A stretch of 64,000 bases of DNA. Origin: Colocasia esculenta (taxonomy: Eukaryota; Streptophyta; Magnoliopsida; Alismatales; Araceae). How positions within the stretch are numbered: position 1 is the stretch's first letter; each line of letters starts with the position of its first letter. Shown piece after piece: positions 12,201-24,340 of the stretch. A program made the position numbers and the translations under genes. The notes beneath the pieces are model-generated. The model worked only from the letters and a program-made list of their open reading frames with translations. It had not been told where the DNA came from and did no database searches. The stretch lies in assembly GCA_014218235.1 (NCBI GenBank), contig CM024753.1, forward strand, positions 177,544,348-177,608,347, given 5' to 3'.

Positions 12201-15200
12201 TGTAACGGACCGGGGTATTTATGCCCATTAAGGCTCCATATCCAGATCCGCCTCCCGCGAACGCACCGAAGTGTCGCAAGGGATATCTCACACACGAGTC
12301 CAGTAAGAGTACAAAAAGACAAACCACAAGAATATAAGACACAAGAAAGTACATGTGCTCATATCTATTCACAAATTTATACAACTGTCCCATAACATTA
12401 ATACATGTCCAATTAAAAGAGTACAACTACCTGGGGCATACCCCGAGGGAGCACAAGCTCACACAACACTAACTACTAAACAACTGCTGGTGGTACAAGT
12501 CTGATGCAACGCCACTGCGAGCCAAACACACGGCAAGCCCTGAAAAGAACTGTAGGGGAGTGAGCCTCAACAAGTCACTGGCTCAGTAGAGGCTACCCAA
12601 AACAACACTGTAACCACAGACACCTCGACCCCAATGGGTCTCACTGGCAACAACAATAGTCAAACCATTTCATGCTCACATCATTACAATAAATAACAAT
12701 TAAACATGCTTACGATAATAAACATAACGTCCTCAGAAGAAAAGTAGGACTACAGGACTAACATAAAATCATTAGTTAGCCCAACTACTAAGGTGCCTAA
12801 ACCACAGTCTCACTAGCACACTACCACGACAACTGGTTGCCTAAGCTAAAAGCCATACAGGCAAAGTACTTTCCAGACTACAAGCTTTATAGGCGAACCT
12901 CAAACACTTGAGTAACAGGACCGCTAACAAAGAGTTGGTCCTTTATACTCCAAACCACTCTACATCGGAAACTACACACAAAGTAACGGAACTGGCTACC
13001 ACGAAGCCAATCACAACACACTAAAACTATAATTGGAATCATATCCAAGAAGAGTAAAACTCAACAAGTGGAAGGTCTCACACGGCCTCCACGGAGCACA
13101 GCTCAACTAAACCACATTATGCCTAGGCTATAAGCCTCATCGGCAAAATACCCATAAAGGTAACATAATTAATAATCACAAACTAATCCACAATAATCTT
13201 ATAAACAAAGATTTACTTAAAACAGTTAGGATACAACAAGTGGCAGGTCAAACCACAAGACCTCCACAAACACAAGTACCCGGAAAGGTTAGTACACAAT
13301 GTACCACCACAAAACTACAAAATAACCCACGAAGGAATACAAGTACCTGCTACTCTGAGATACCACAACACAAACACCCGAACAAGGGTACAAGTAGGTG
13401 ATAAACACCACACTGAACCATAATTATATTATACCTTTAATTAGGCACAATATTACAGGTGAAACCTTAATCGACGAGTCACACAAACCACAACTAAGTC
13501 ACAACTGTGCCAACACCAGGGCACACCTCGAACTGGTCAAACCTCGACCACGAGTCACAAACTCACAAACCACAGTCACTGGCAAAGCACGAGTCAGAAA
13601 GAAATGACGTCACCACAACTACAACTGGAGCTACTAAGCACGAGTCAGAAAGAACGACGCCACCACATGGGAACGGACTACTGGCTGATCAGGCCAATAT
13701 CCAACCCGGACAACACAACACAAGAACTACCTCTCAGTCTCGCAGTCACGGACGAAAGGTCCAACTGCCGCTCCACTAGGAAGAAGTCAAACAACTGTGG
13801 CGACCAACCAACACCACACCTGCAGACACACAGCTACAGGCCCATGCCTGGCACCTCTAGAGTCTCTGGCCGGAGCACTCTAAAGTGAGGCACTGGAAAA
13901 CAGGACTAGCTGGGGACCAGTGTCGACTACTGGTGTCCGTACCCCCAACTACGAGCGCGCTACAAGCGACAAAAGAACAAACTCTGGGAAGTCGCTGTCC
14001 CACTGCCGTCTTTCCCTCAGCCGGACGTACAACTCAAACTCAGGAGTGAGGGTGTCCAGGAAGACGACACAGACCTCAACGGTACAACACAAGTACCGGG
14101 ACAAAACCCCGAGCACAACAAACACACGTGCCTGGCTCACAAAGAACCTGGGGTACCCGACTAGAGAGGCATTCCGGAATAGGCGCCGGACCACCACACT
14201 CGGCTAGCACAAACCACGATACTTACACATATACCTTTACTTATAATTCACAATATACAAGTGTTAGGATTAGCTTAACATTGGTCACCGTGTGACCCCA
14301 AAGCTATCCCACACCAACACATACCTGAACCACAAACTTGCCTATCATTGGTTATCTTGTAACCTCCAAGCTAACTCACACTAACACATATATAAATCAC
14401 GATAGCCAATCATATTTGGCCTATCATCAGTCATGAGATGACCCTCGAAACAACACACCACTTACTTCATAAATCCATATAATATTATTCGAAAGACAGC
14501 AACAGACCAGGGCTAGGTCGGTATGGACCTTCACTGCCCAAACACCACAAAGTCATGGCTAGGCTCACACAGGAACCTCACTGCCCAATTACTACGACAA
14601 ATCACCAGAATTACATTACAACAAAGTGTGTAGTAAACACACACTCAAACCACGTAGACAATACGTGTATATTACACCCTGGATGGTGTACCACACGTCT
14701 TCCACGTAAACCACATGTCCAACACATGGACAACGCATTCCAAGAGTGCCACAGGTGCCAACGCACCACACATACCACGTAAAGCGATTACGTACATCAC
14801 ACATCATTTATGTAAAACTTGCCCATTACATGAGCAGTATGCTCCAAGAGCATAACAAGTGCACTGGCTCACACCGGTCATCGCCATGCACACACAATCA
14901 CACAATATTCATAACCAGGAAGGCTACGTAAACAACACTGCATGGATACATGCACAGGTTGGCGGCAACATCGACTGCCGCTTAAAAGAAGTAAACGGCA
15001 AACGATCTAGCCGTTTATCTCTCGGCTGGTGAGCTTGGCGACAGGAGATCTTGATGCCAAGTTCTCCGGCCTAAAATCCTGCAGAAACCCTAATCCAGCT
15101 CTACAGGTTTTCCAACCGTTAAAATTACAAGAAAATGTACTGAAACGGTTCTTTAAACATGCTTGAACCCAAAACAACCCAACACAGCATGCTTCGTTCA

Positions 15201-15901
15201 CTAAATTACTCAAACCACCCATTAACCCCACATGGTGCAACTTAATCCGAAAATACGATAAAAATGCTGGTTCAAGTGATTAAGTCGTGTTTTAATGTTT
15301 CTAACAAACTAACAGGGCTCGACCCCTACCTCAGAAACGCAATTAAACGCCCGAAGAACCTCGAATCACGCCGAAACCCGAGAAACGTCCCACGAACACC
15401 GCGCTCCAATCCGTCATTCCCCGCCCGATCTGCCGCTACCACGCGCACCACGGCCTTCCCACGAGCTCCCGCCGACCGTCAAAACTCGCGAAGAAGCTCA
15501 AGGGTGAAGGTGGGGGAAGAGGAAGGGAGAAGGAGGAGAAAGAACAGAGCTCGGGTCTGCCATAAAAACACAGGCATGTCAGGTTAACGTCAACCCTTTG
15601 GCTGTTTAACCAGACCGCCACAACTAGACGTCCACAAAGCTTGACACCAAGTTCAATAGTCAACGTCCTCATCGATGGACGTTAACACCATGTTAACAGC
15701 ACACCACTGCCGCCAACACACAGTCGACGTCACCCACCTGGACGCCAACACACTGTGTTCAGCAAGCTGAACACCAACACGGACCCAAACCAAACCCAGT
15801 AAGGATCTAACAAGAAACACACAACACTAATGGGCCTCACATTGGCCACCAAACCCGCCAAACTTGGATCCACGGGGATCCGGAAAACGCGCGATGTTAC
15901 A
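12201..15901 (-). mobile_element. LTR B: 3.7-kb solo LTR nested in Sirevirus 1
   Basis: Starts TGTAACGG and ends ATGTTACA, with perfect GAGTC duplications on both sides (12196-12200, 15902-15906). It is homologous in reverse to LTR A, including the CCGACTAGAGAG block near 14160 and the GCGCGCTACAAGCGAC block near 13955. No second terminal repeat, primer site or coding domain is visible inside, so it is most simply one very long LTR left after LTR-LTR recombination. Open frames inside are short and look spurious. It lies between RNase H and the env-like gene and separates the two in Sirevirus 1. Confidence 0.85.
15628..15745. repeat. Variant dyads ACGTC-N9/10-GACGT in LTR B
   Basis: AACGTC-N10-GACGTT at 15662-15683 has perfect 6-bp arms (20-bp core 15663-15682). 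ACGTC-N10-GACAC at 15628-15647 and ACGTC-N9-GACGC at 15727-15745 are weaker copies. The geometry matches the GCGAC/GTCGC dyads of LTR A, but with different arms. Confidence 0.6.
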
Positions 15902-15906
15902 GAGTC

Positions 15907-16214
15907 GATGCCGGAGTCGATAGGGTATCGCCTCAGGCAGAAGGAAAAAGATGATGAAGGGATGCGAATCGTTGCCGCACAGATTTCGGGATATAAAAAA
16001 AATTAAAAGGAATGACCTTTAGAATTTGGAGGCTCCATGATGGCAGAAAACGACAAACTGACTAGTTCGATAGGAATAAACTCTTATAAAATAACGAACC
16101 GTCAAGACAAACTTAAAAGGATAGGCAATAATTGGAATTTTACTCAAATTTTTTAGGAAGAAAAATAATTTAAATTCTAAAAATTAATATTTCAGTTTTA
16201 AACAGATAATTCTT
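15907..16214 (-). other. Spacer after RNase H of Sirevirus 1
   Basis: Non-coding sequence between the RNase H stop and the point where LTR B inserted. No domain is seen. Confidence 0.6.
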
Positions 16215-16931
16215 TCACAATTTACACATGCCTAATTCCCTTCGAAGAGAAGTAAATCTCTCTTCGGGTAAGGCCTTTGTGAAGATATCTGCTAACTGAT
16301 TGTTTGTATCAATAAATGAAATATCAATGTTGCCATTTGCTACATGATCACGAATGAAATGATATCTAACCTCAATGTGTTTAGTCCTTGAGTGCTGTAC
16401 TGGATTCTTGGTTAGATTTATAGCATTGGTGTTGTCGCATAACAATGGAATTGTCTTGATATGTAACCCATAATCCTCAAGTTATTGCTTGATCCATAGG
16501 AGTTGTGTACAATAACTTCCAGTAGCTACGTACTCAGCTTCAGCTATTGACAGAGCTACTGAATTTTGTTTCTTTAAGGACCATGATATCAGACAACCTG
16601 CAAGGAATTGACAACAACCACTGGTGCTTTTTCTGTCTATTTTGCATTCAACGTAGTCAGCATCAGAGTATCCTACCAAATTAATTTGACATGATTTTGG
16701 ATACCATAAACCTAAGTCATAGGTTCTAACTAAGTATCTAAATATTCTTTTGACATTAATTAAACGGGACTCTTTAGGATCTGCCTGATACCTAGCGCAC
16801 ATACATACACTAAACAATATATCAGGTCTACTAGCAGTTAAGTACAGTAAAGATCCTATCATACCTCTGTAGATTTTTTGATCTACTTTCTTACCATCCT
16901 TATCACTGTCCAATCTTGTTGAGGTGCTCAT
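16215..16931 (-). pseudogene. Copia RNase H domain (Sirevirus 1 pol)
   Basis: Encodes the connection and RNase H end of copia pol. Recognisable blocks are YRGMIGSLLYLTASRPDI, YSDADY, RKSTSG, SIAEAEYVA and, after an in-frame stop near 16482, LLCDNTNAI, RTKHIEVRYHFIRD and the terminal LADIFTKALP. Asp in YSDADY, Glu in AEAEY and Asp in CDN are the usual metal-binding residues. RNase H degrades the RNA strand of the RNA:DNA hybrid. The stop between the two halves breaks it. Confidence 0.93.
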
Positions 16932-17760
16932 TGGGTGGACAGTGGCTTGGCACTTTCAAATCCAAACTTCTTTAAGAGATCCTTGGTATATTTGGCTTGG
17001 CAGATGGGTGCCATCTTTTCCTTGCTTGATTTGCAATCCAAGAAGTAGTTAAGCTCCCCCATCATACTCATCTCGAATTCTCCCTGCATAAGCTTCTCAA
17101 AATACTTGCAAAGAGATTCATCAGTAGAATAAAATATTATATCATCAACATATATTTGAACAAGCAAAATATGTTTGACCTTAGATTTGATAAATAATGT
17201 ATTGTCTACTTGACCTCTAGTGAAACCATGATCTAATAGAAATACACTTAGCCGTTCATACCATGCTCTTGGTGCTTGTTTTAATCCATATAGTGCTTTG
17301 TGCAATTTAAATACATGATTTGAAAAATCAATGTCATCAAAACCTAGAGGTTGTTTCACATAAACCTCCTCCTTTATGAAACCGTTTAGAAAGGCAGACT
17401 TTACATCCATTTGAAATAATTTTATATCTAATGCAGATGCATATGCAAGTAATATTCTAATAGCCTCAAGTCTAGCTACTGGTGCATAGGTTTCATCGAA
17501 ATCTATGCCTTCCTCTTGGGAATAGCCTTGAGCTATCAATCTGGCCTTATTCTTATGATCACACCAGCTTCATCCAATTTATTTCTGAACACCCATTTGG
17601 TGCCAATCACTAGATGATCTGATGGTCTAGGAACAAGTGACCATACCTGGTTTCTCTTGAACTGATTCAGTTCATCTTGCATGGCTAAAATCCAAGATTC
17701 ATCAGTGATAGCTTCATTGACTGTCCTAGGCTCTGTTTGAGAAACAAAAGCTAAATAATC
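16928..17760 (-). pseudogene. Copia reverse transcriptase (Sirevirus 1 pol)
   Basis: Residues from 17539 downward show the copia RT blocks: AQGYSQEEGIDFDETYAPVA, MDVKSAFLNG, LYGLKQAPRAWYERL and the catalytic YVDD (IYVDDIIF). The upstream finger region (LAMQDELNQFKRNQVW, then GTKWVFRNKLDE) is present up to about 17760 but in another frame, so at least one frameshift separates them. The RT part runs on to STQ at 16928, overlapping the start of the RNase H frame in a different frame. This is the enzyme that copied the element's RNA to DNA. Confidence 0.93.
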
Positions 17761-17869
17761 ACATGGAATTATGTTACCTCTTGTTCTTACCCCTACAGAT
17801 GGATTACCAATAATGTTTTCAGGAGGGTGATCTCTCTTGTATCTTCATTCCTTTGGAAGATTCTCATGT

Positions 17870-19110
17870 ACTATGTCCTTTTGTTGTAGGTCTTCCAAAG
17901 GTGGATCTTCCTTGTCCTCAATTGATGAGTTCTTTAGCTTCTTGGACAATTCATCTGCATCATCATTATCACTATCTTCTTCCTTTCTCAAGGACGGGTT
18001 AGTTTAATCAAAGATAATGTGTACTGATTGCTCAATTAATAAAGTACGCTTATTAAATACCCTATAGCCTTTAGGTTTAATGCATACCCCATGAAAATGC
18101 CTTCATCTGATTTTGCATCTAACTTACCAACGTCTCTTTTGCCGTTGTTGTGGATGAAACATAGACATCTGAATGTCCTGAAGTGACTGATCTTCAGCTT
18201 CTTTCCCTTGTAAAATTCATATGTTGTTTCATTAGAATCAGCCTGATTATCTCCGGTTGATTATGTAACAAGCTGTGTTAACTGCTTCAGCCCAAAAGTA
18301 CCTTGGCAGATCATATTCTGACAACATCGTTCTTGCCATATCCAGTAGGGTTCTGTTCTTTCTCTCAGCAACTCCATTCTGCTATGAGTTCTTGGTTCTG
18401 AGAAATTGTGCTCTATCCCTTTGTCATCACAGAATTTGCCAAATTTTTCATTCTGGAACTCGCCTCCATGATCTGACCGGATTCCAACAACGCCAGTACT
18501 TCTTATCTTTCTGAACCTTTTTACTGAAACTTACAAAGCGTTTCAAATGTATCATCTTTGGTGTTCCAAGAAAAAGATACCCATGTGAATCTTGAATAGT
18601 CATCTACTATAACGAATCCAAAAATCTTTTCTCCAAGACTTGTGGTCTTCATTGGCCTAAAAATCCATATGAAGGAGTTCTAAGGGTTTAGAGGTTGTTA
18701 CCACGTCTTTGACTTGAAGGATGACTGTGTGTGCTTTCCTTTTGCATATGGTCCACAGACACCGTCCATTCTTGTGCTGACCTTAGTAGTAACCTTCCAC
18801 CACAGGCTTTTCTTGATCAGCTTTCTCATGCCATCCAAACTGCAGTGGCCCATCTTCTGTGCCACAGCTCAGTTTGACTGCTCCTACTTGCTGCTAAACA
18901 GATGTCTTGATCTTTCAGTTCTTCAAGGTAAAGTACGTACATATTTTTTTCTCTATTAGCTTCAAAAAGATTACTGCGCCGTTTTTCATGATGCTGCACT
19001 TAGACTCTTGGACTTTGATTTGAGTTCTCTATCACATAGCTGGTTTATGATGATGAGATTATGCTTCAAACCTTTTACGCATGTACATCTTCAATAAATA
19101 TTTCTCTTTA
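17870..19110 (-). pseudogene. Copia integrase region (Sirevirus 1 pol), heavily broken
   Basis: Translation of the minus strand in mixed frames gives integrase-core text near 18550-18700 (LELLHMD, then FGFVIVDDYSRFTWV) and the C-terminal KLDAKSDEGIF block near 18090. There are many stops and shifts and no single reading frame survives. Integrase would join the DNA copy to the chromosome. Ends are approximate. Confidence 0.75.
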
Positions 19111-19131
19111 TTGCCACAAGATCGCATCCTA

Positions 19132-19377
19132 TCACTGTTCCCTTTTCCCATTGTCTCCATATGTCACTGTGCTTTCTTCAGCTCGTCGAGTGAGAGAATA
19201 GCTTTCTATACCTAACATATGCCTTGAGCATCCACTATCCAAATACATTTGGATGCTCGAAGGTTTCCCTGAAATGAAAACATCAAGTTTTAGGTACCCA
19301 AGTTCTTTTGGGTCCTGGTTGGTTAGTGTCATCATTTTTTCTTTTAATTGTCCACTTTGTTTGGTTTGGTTGGACAA
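19132..19377 (-). pseudogene. Copia aspartic protease (Sirevirus 1 pol)
   Basis: Contains the active-site motif YLDSGCSRHM (Asp-Ser-Gly form typical of copia proteases), preceded by the usual linker after gag. It cleaves the gag-pol polyprotein in the family. The frame is short and the remainder of the domain is degraded. Confidence 0.85.
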
Positions 19378-19393
19378 GTTATTTTAGTGTGAC

Positions 19394-21049
19394 CTAACTT
19401 GTTGCAATGGCTACACATGTTGTTTTAGTTACCTTTTCATACGGAACATATTTAAAGTTTGATTTATATGATGTATCTTGTTCAGTTAACAATTTAGGAG
19501 TTGGATATGTTTTAGGGTGTGCTGTTGTGTCTTCATTATCTGAGAGTGTATACCCTAATCCATATTTCTCTCTTTCCTGACCGTCTAGCACCCTTAGTAT
19601 TAAGGAATTTTTACCATTGGTGATTTTTTCTAATGTACTAGCTAGTTTTTCATTTTCTTCTGTTAGAGTTTTAATTTCCTTTTTTCGTTCTGTAAAGTTT
19701 CTTATTTTTAAATTTTATTATTTGTTATTTTATCTTTCAGATCTTCGCATAACAGATCGTTTCTTCTTTAAGTTCATTGATTTGCTTCTCTAGTTGTTCA
19801 TTTTCAAATTTTAAGTCTGAATTTGTGTTTTCTAGGCTAGCTGGTTTTTCTTTGTCATTTTTAGTGATTTACACACATCCTATATTTATCATAAGTTCGT
19901 TAAATGCTTCTTCCAAATTGTCGAATCAGATTTAGTACAAGAAGTGAAGGAATCGGATTTTACCTTTTCGTTGATGTTTGCCGTGAAGCCAGGTTTGGCA
20001 TTTCTTCCTCTCTTCACTTGAGATAGACTCGCTGTCAGAGTCGCTACTATTACTATCCAAGCTGCTGCCATCGCTTTCTTTTTGTATCTTCTGAATTTCC
20101 TAGAACTGTCTTTCCGTTTGAATTCAGATTTCTTTAGCTTCAGACATTCTACTTTGATATGTCCGGGCTTCTTACATTCATAGCATATGGGCTTAGCTTT
20201 CTTGGATCCTTTACTTTGGCTTCTTAAAGTCCTTATTTTTCTTGAAATATCTTTTACCGGACTGATACTTCTTCTTTTTTGCTAAGATCGTTGTAGCCTC
20301 CAAGACAGTATTGCTTCTTCATCTTCGCTGTCTTCATTGCTTTCATTGTTATCTGAAAATTCTTCTGATGAGTTTTCTTCAGCTTTGAGAGCATTTGAGT
20401 GTTTCTTCCTGCTCGAAGACTCTCCCAGTCTCTCCATGTTGATTTCATGGGCCATAAGGGACCCAACAAGTTTCTCCAATGACATCCTCTTCAGGTTATC
20501 GGCTTCTTCTACGGCTGTTACTTTGGGAGTCCAAGAAGATGGTAGAGATCTCAAAATTTTTCTTACCATGTCTCCCATTTCGTAGGTTTTTCCAAGACTG
20601 GCTAACCCATTTGTGATGTCTATAAATCTGCTGAACATTTGGGTTATTGACTCTCCTGACTGCATCTGAAATCTCTCATATTGAGTCACCAGTATGTTTA
20701 TCATGGTTTCCTTGACTTTGTCGGTGCCTTCGTACGTGATCCTCAGCTTTTCCCACATTTCCATGGCGGATTTACAGGTGGAAATTCTGTTGAATTACTT
20801 CTTGCTGAGCGCACAACATAGAATGCTATTGGCCTTGCAGTTTAGGGAGATCTTTTTCTTGTTGTCTTCAGTCCACTTATCTCTTTCATTTGTAACCAAC
20901 AAGTTTCCTTCTTCAACTATTGACCAAATTTGATAGTCGAGTCCTTGTAGAAAGTACTCCATTCTAGTCTTCCAGTATGTGTAGTCTTCTCCATCGAATA
21001 GAGATGGCCGGTTGACAGACTGACCTTCGGAGTGATCTTGGGCTGCCAT
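19394..21049 (-). pseudogene. Sirevirus 1 gag
   Basis: Starts at ATG 21049 with MAAQ, 53 bp inside the primer-binding site. It shows the copia gag (UBN2-type) domain: FDGEDYTYWKTRMEYFL, then DKVKETMINILVTQYERFQM and ILRSLPSSWTPKV, a polar acidic stretch, and a CX2CX4HX4C zinc knuckle at 20144-20185. The C-terminal part is degraded. In-frame stops near 20795 and 20282 and later shifts break it. Gag forms the particle that packages element RNA. Confidence 0.93.
20144..20185 (-). other. Gag zinc knuckle
   Basis: Codes for CYECKKPGHIKVEC, a CX2CX4HX4C nucleic-acid-binding knuckle, in the same frame as gag. Confidence 0.95.
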
Positions 21050-21101
21050 CTGATCTTTTCCTCTTCAGATCGTTGGATCTTCTTCTTTGTCGAAGAGACT
21101 T

Positions 21102-21113
21102 GCTCTGATACCA
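21102..21113 (-). other. Primer-binding site of Sirevirus 1
   Basis: Reverse complement reads TGGTATCAGAGC, the usual plant copia site complementary to initiator Met tRNA. It sits two bases inside the 5' LTR. Confidence 0.95.
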
Positions 21114-21789
21114 CTTGTTGCCCAGCTAGCAAGCCCAGAGGGGGGGGGGGAATGGGATTCTTAAAAAATATTGAGAACCTAAATCTGTTCACAGAGAGAT
21201 TAAGAAAAACACTTCGATAGATGTTAGTGTTAGTAAAGATAAACAACAAACACACAAAGGCAATCACACTACACAAGGATTTATCCTGGTTCGGATCCCC
21301 TCTCCTTAGGAGTCCTACGTCCAGTCCCTGAGCAACAACTCAGGCTTTCACTACCCAAGGGTATAGTCCCCCTTATGGACCTTTACACACCCAATCACAG
21401 CTGGTCTTCTCTTCACAACCCGAAGAGGAAACACACCACCCTGGATACCACCAGGTCTTCCTTCTACTCGAAGGGAACACACACCCTGGAACCCCCAGGT
21501 CTTCCTTCAACACGAAGGGAACACAAGAATGTGAAATGAGATCAAGCCCCTAGATCAAGCTTATACAATGCTAGATCTGAAGCTAAGACTGAGAGGGAAA
21601 GTTCTATAGTGAGGGACACTCTCAATTTACAGAAGCTCTTAAGACTAACACAATGAATGCAGAGAGCTAAGAGCTAAACAATCAGAGGAGTGAGCCTTGG
21701 CTCTTCGAGATGCTCGCAGAAAAACTTGTGAAAGATTGTAGTTAGTATTCTCAATCTCAAAGTTGTTTTCTTCTGGAGCTTCAATCTTC

Positions 21790-21797
21790 TTTATATA
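21790..21797 (-). promoter_or_regulatory. Probable TATA box of Sirevirus 1 LTR
   Basis: Reads TATATAAA on the minus strand, in the middle of the LTR and ahead of the conserved R/U5-like block. The same site is kept in the 3' LTR near 6610. Confidence 0.6.
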
Positions 21798-22758
21798 TCT
21801 TCTATTTTAAATTTGAACATTGAAGTGTCCGTTGTCTCTAAGCTTTTGTTTACGTTAGACTGCATGCCACTGTAGAGCTTCTTGTTCAATGGTCTTCATG
21901 CACGCAAAGAGAGAAGATATTCTGTAATATCCTTTGGCTTCTATTTTGTCCAACGTTGTATGACGAGTGTTGTCAGAGACCTGCACGTATTACAAGCTTA
22001 AACAATAGACAGCTAAGCTGTCTCTTATTATCAGTCAACGTTAGATTGATTTTATATAGAAATAGAAGTTCCATTCTGTTCTTCTAAAAAGATGATTACA
22101 GAATAAGCATGAAAATAGAAGATATTGTTTGCATGCACTGCAGTGATACGTTCAGTCATAATAAATGCATGGATGTCAGAAATATCTATGTGAAGATTTT
22201 GACTTTTCAACGTATTCAAAAATGAGCTCGAAAATCAAATCATTATTTTCACATGGAATCGTTATATACATGACTTATGAAATCATTGTGAGTGAATCGT
22301 TGTGCACTCATAAGTAAACTTATACACAAATCGTTATACATTAATAACTAAATCGTTATATAGACAAATCGTTGTGACTCCATAAGCAAATCGTTATGCA
22401 CAAGTCGTTATAATCAAATCCTTAAAGACAATGTGAATGAATCGTTGTTTGCTGTATCGAATCGTTACAGCGACCAAGTCGTTATGTAACTTGATGAATC
22501 GTTACAGTAACAGAGTCGTTATGTAACTTATCGAATCGTTACAGGGATCAAATTGTTTTGAAACTTGATGAGTCGTTGTGACACTGAAATCGTTGTTCTC
22601 ACTTATCAAATCGATGTGAGAGTAAATCGTTGTTCTTTCTTAAGAAATCGATGTGATCACTTATCGAATCGTTATGGAAGCAAATCGTTATGAATACTTA
22701 ACGAATCGTTATGAAAGCAAATCGTTATGATCACTTAAGAAATCCTTACGAAAGTAAG

Positions 22759-22827
22759 TCGTTGCGATCACTTACCGAATCGTTGTGAGGGCAAATCGTT
22801 GCGATCACTTACCGAATCGTTGTGAGC
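22759..22827. repeat. 37-bp array, two units (short copy)
   Basis: Counterpart of the 11-unit array in the other LTR, with identical unit sequence. Confidence 0.95.
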
Positions 22828-23049
22828 AAGAAGGGAGTCGATCTGTACTTAGAGAAATTTCATGCTTGAATTTTGAAATAGCTACAGTGTGATGAATACT
22901 TACTTGAATGACTTGTTTTTTCCTTTGTTTATTTCATGTGCTCAAATCTTGTAGAAAGTATGTTAGATTTTACCAATATCTGAATTTTGTTAATCACCAA
23001 AATAGATATATAATTAATTTAAATTACATGGGGGATAAACTGATCATCA

Positions 23050-23054
23050 GAGAG
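23050..23054. repeat. Target-site duplication (right), GAGAG
   Basis: Pairs with 5930-5934. Confidence 0.95.
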
Positions 23055-23940
23055 ATGATTCAAGATCTCTCTTCATTAATTTGCTTACTCATATAGTGTT
23101 ATCTGTTTTTGGATGGTTACCCAGGGATTCTAAATATGATAGTCTCCCAACAGTTCCATAAGGTTGGTAAGCGATAGGTTGGATCATGGGACGTAACTCC
23201 CGCAAAAGTGAATGTTCAAGACTTTGAGGTCCATTACAAGATTTATGGGTTATGATGGCAGATAATCATGGACAAACTCTTATCTCTATCTTGATCATCC
23301 CACATCTTCCGAGATAACTGTCTTCTTAACAAGGTCTACCAACCACATAATCAAGTAGGAGTTGACTTGGTCTCCTCCTAGTCGTCCTAATAACATGTAT
23401 GATTGATTCTCCTTACTTACCCAGCTGAAGAATCCCTGAGATTGCAGCCATTGAGATAAGAGCTCGCTCGAAGTAAGTTACATCTCTGGGATATGGTTCG
23501 ACTGATCTAGATATTTGACTAGGTGTTGAACTTATTTCCTATCTTAGTGTGTTCTTAATGCATTGTTTTGATAACTATCCGCTTACTCAGATATCCCCTT
23601 AAGATCTCTTTTCGAGTTAGATGATCCTTTTACGTGGGTGATAATATGAGGTTCACTTGCGCTACTTAGCCCACACTTATCATATACGCTCTCATTAGGT
23701 AAGCTGCAATGTAATTATTAGGATGTCTCCTACTAGGTCAAATTCAACAATTGAATCTTATAGTTTGTATTAAAAGGTCGAAATGTTTCCTCTTAAGATG
23801 TTATTAAATTAATTTTTAAATCTGCATGAATTATAAAAAAAAATTATTTGATGATTATTTCTTTTTACAAAAAAATCTTTTAATATTTCACCAAAGTAAA
23901 TTATCTTAAGACACACACAGAATTGCGGCGTCCAGCATCG
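23055..23940. other. Intergenic DNA upstream of the F-box gene
   Basis: No coding region or repeat that I can identify. It is AT-rich in the last 250 bp, with a sharp rise in GC as the gene's transcribed region begins near 23930. Confidence 0.5.
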
Positions 23941-23950
23941 ATCGGAATCC

Positions 23951-23968
23951 CGTCAACAGATGTTGACG
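23951..23968. promoter_or_regulatory. Perfect inverted TGACG pair upstream of F-box gene
   Basis: CGTCAACA and TGTTGACG flank two bases. TGACG/CGTCA is the core bound by TGA-type bZIP factors and TTGAC is a W-box-like core. Further TTGAC or GTCAA copies follow within about 110 bp (near 23981, 24027 and 24063). A regulatory role is inferred from motif clustering and position only. Confidence 0.45.
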
Positions 23969-24340
23969 ACTCCCAATCCGTCAAGTTGTCATCACCATTC
24001 CCGTAGCCTTCAGCAACACGAAACACGGTCAAACGGATCTAGAACTTTTGTCGTCATCTGAAGTTGACAGAAAGGCACTCTCCAGCTCATTGGAGAACGT
24101 ACGCAGCAAGTGCACGTACGAAGCATCCACAAAAAAGGCCGAGGGGGTCAGGTGGCCGTGTGTGGTTTTCCTCGTGTGTCAGCCTTCCACGCCGGTGTCA
24201 CCTGCTCTTGTCCAGGATTCCAGTGCGTCCGTAAGCGGAGGAGATGGCGGAGAAACGAAGCGGCAACAGCAGCTCGATCGTCTCTTCCCTCGCTCCAAGG
24301 CCATGGCGGAGCAGCTGAAATCCTCCTCCGCCATACCCCT

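Larger units (their letters stand above)
5935..23049 (-). mobile_element. Sirevirus 1: complete, decayed Ty1/copia Sirevirus with nested LTR B
   Basis: A 17.1-kb element in reverse orientation with two matching LTRs (5935-8198 and 21116-23049) and a perfect 5-bp duplication (GAGAG). Reading the minus strand: 5' LTR, initiator-Met-tRNA primer site, gag with zinc knuckle, protease, integrase, reverse transcriptase, RNase H, a long env-like gene, repeated polypurine tracts and 3' LTR. The gag type, repeated tracts and the extra gene after RNase H are Sirevirus traits. All coding parts carry stops or frameshifts, so it is non-functional as it stands. LTR B (12201-15901) inserted later, between RNase H and the env-like gene. 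Confidence 0.95.
21116..23049 (-). repeat. 5' LTR of Sirevirus 1 (1934 bp)
   Basis: Ends TGTTGCCC and GATCATCA on the plus strand, followed by the GAGAG duplication. It matches 5935-8198 closely, with scattered substitutions, but has only two 37-bp units (22759-22827) instead of eleven. Confidence 0.95.

Noticed and set aside
12201..15901. A host gene with introns in the 3.7-kb stretch
   Set aside because: TG..CA ends, an exact 5-bp duplication, and homology to two other loci show it is a mobile-element LTR.
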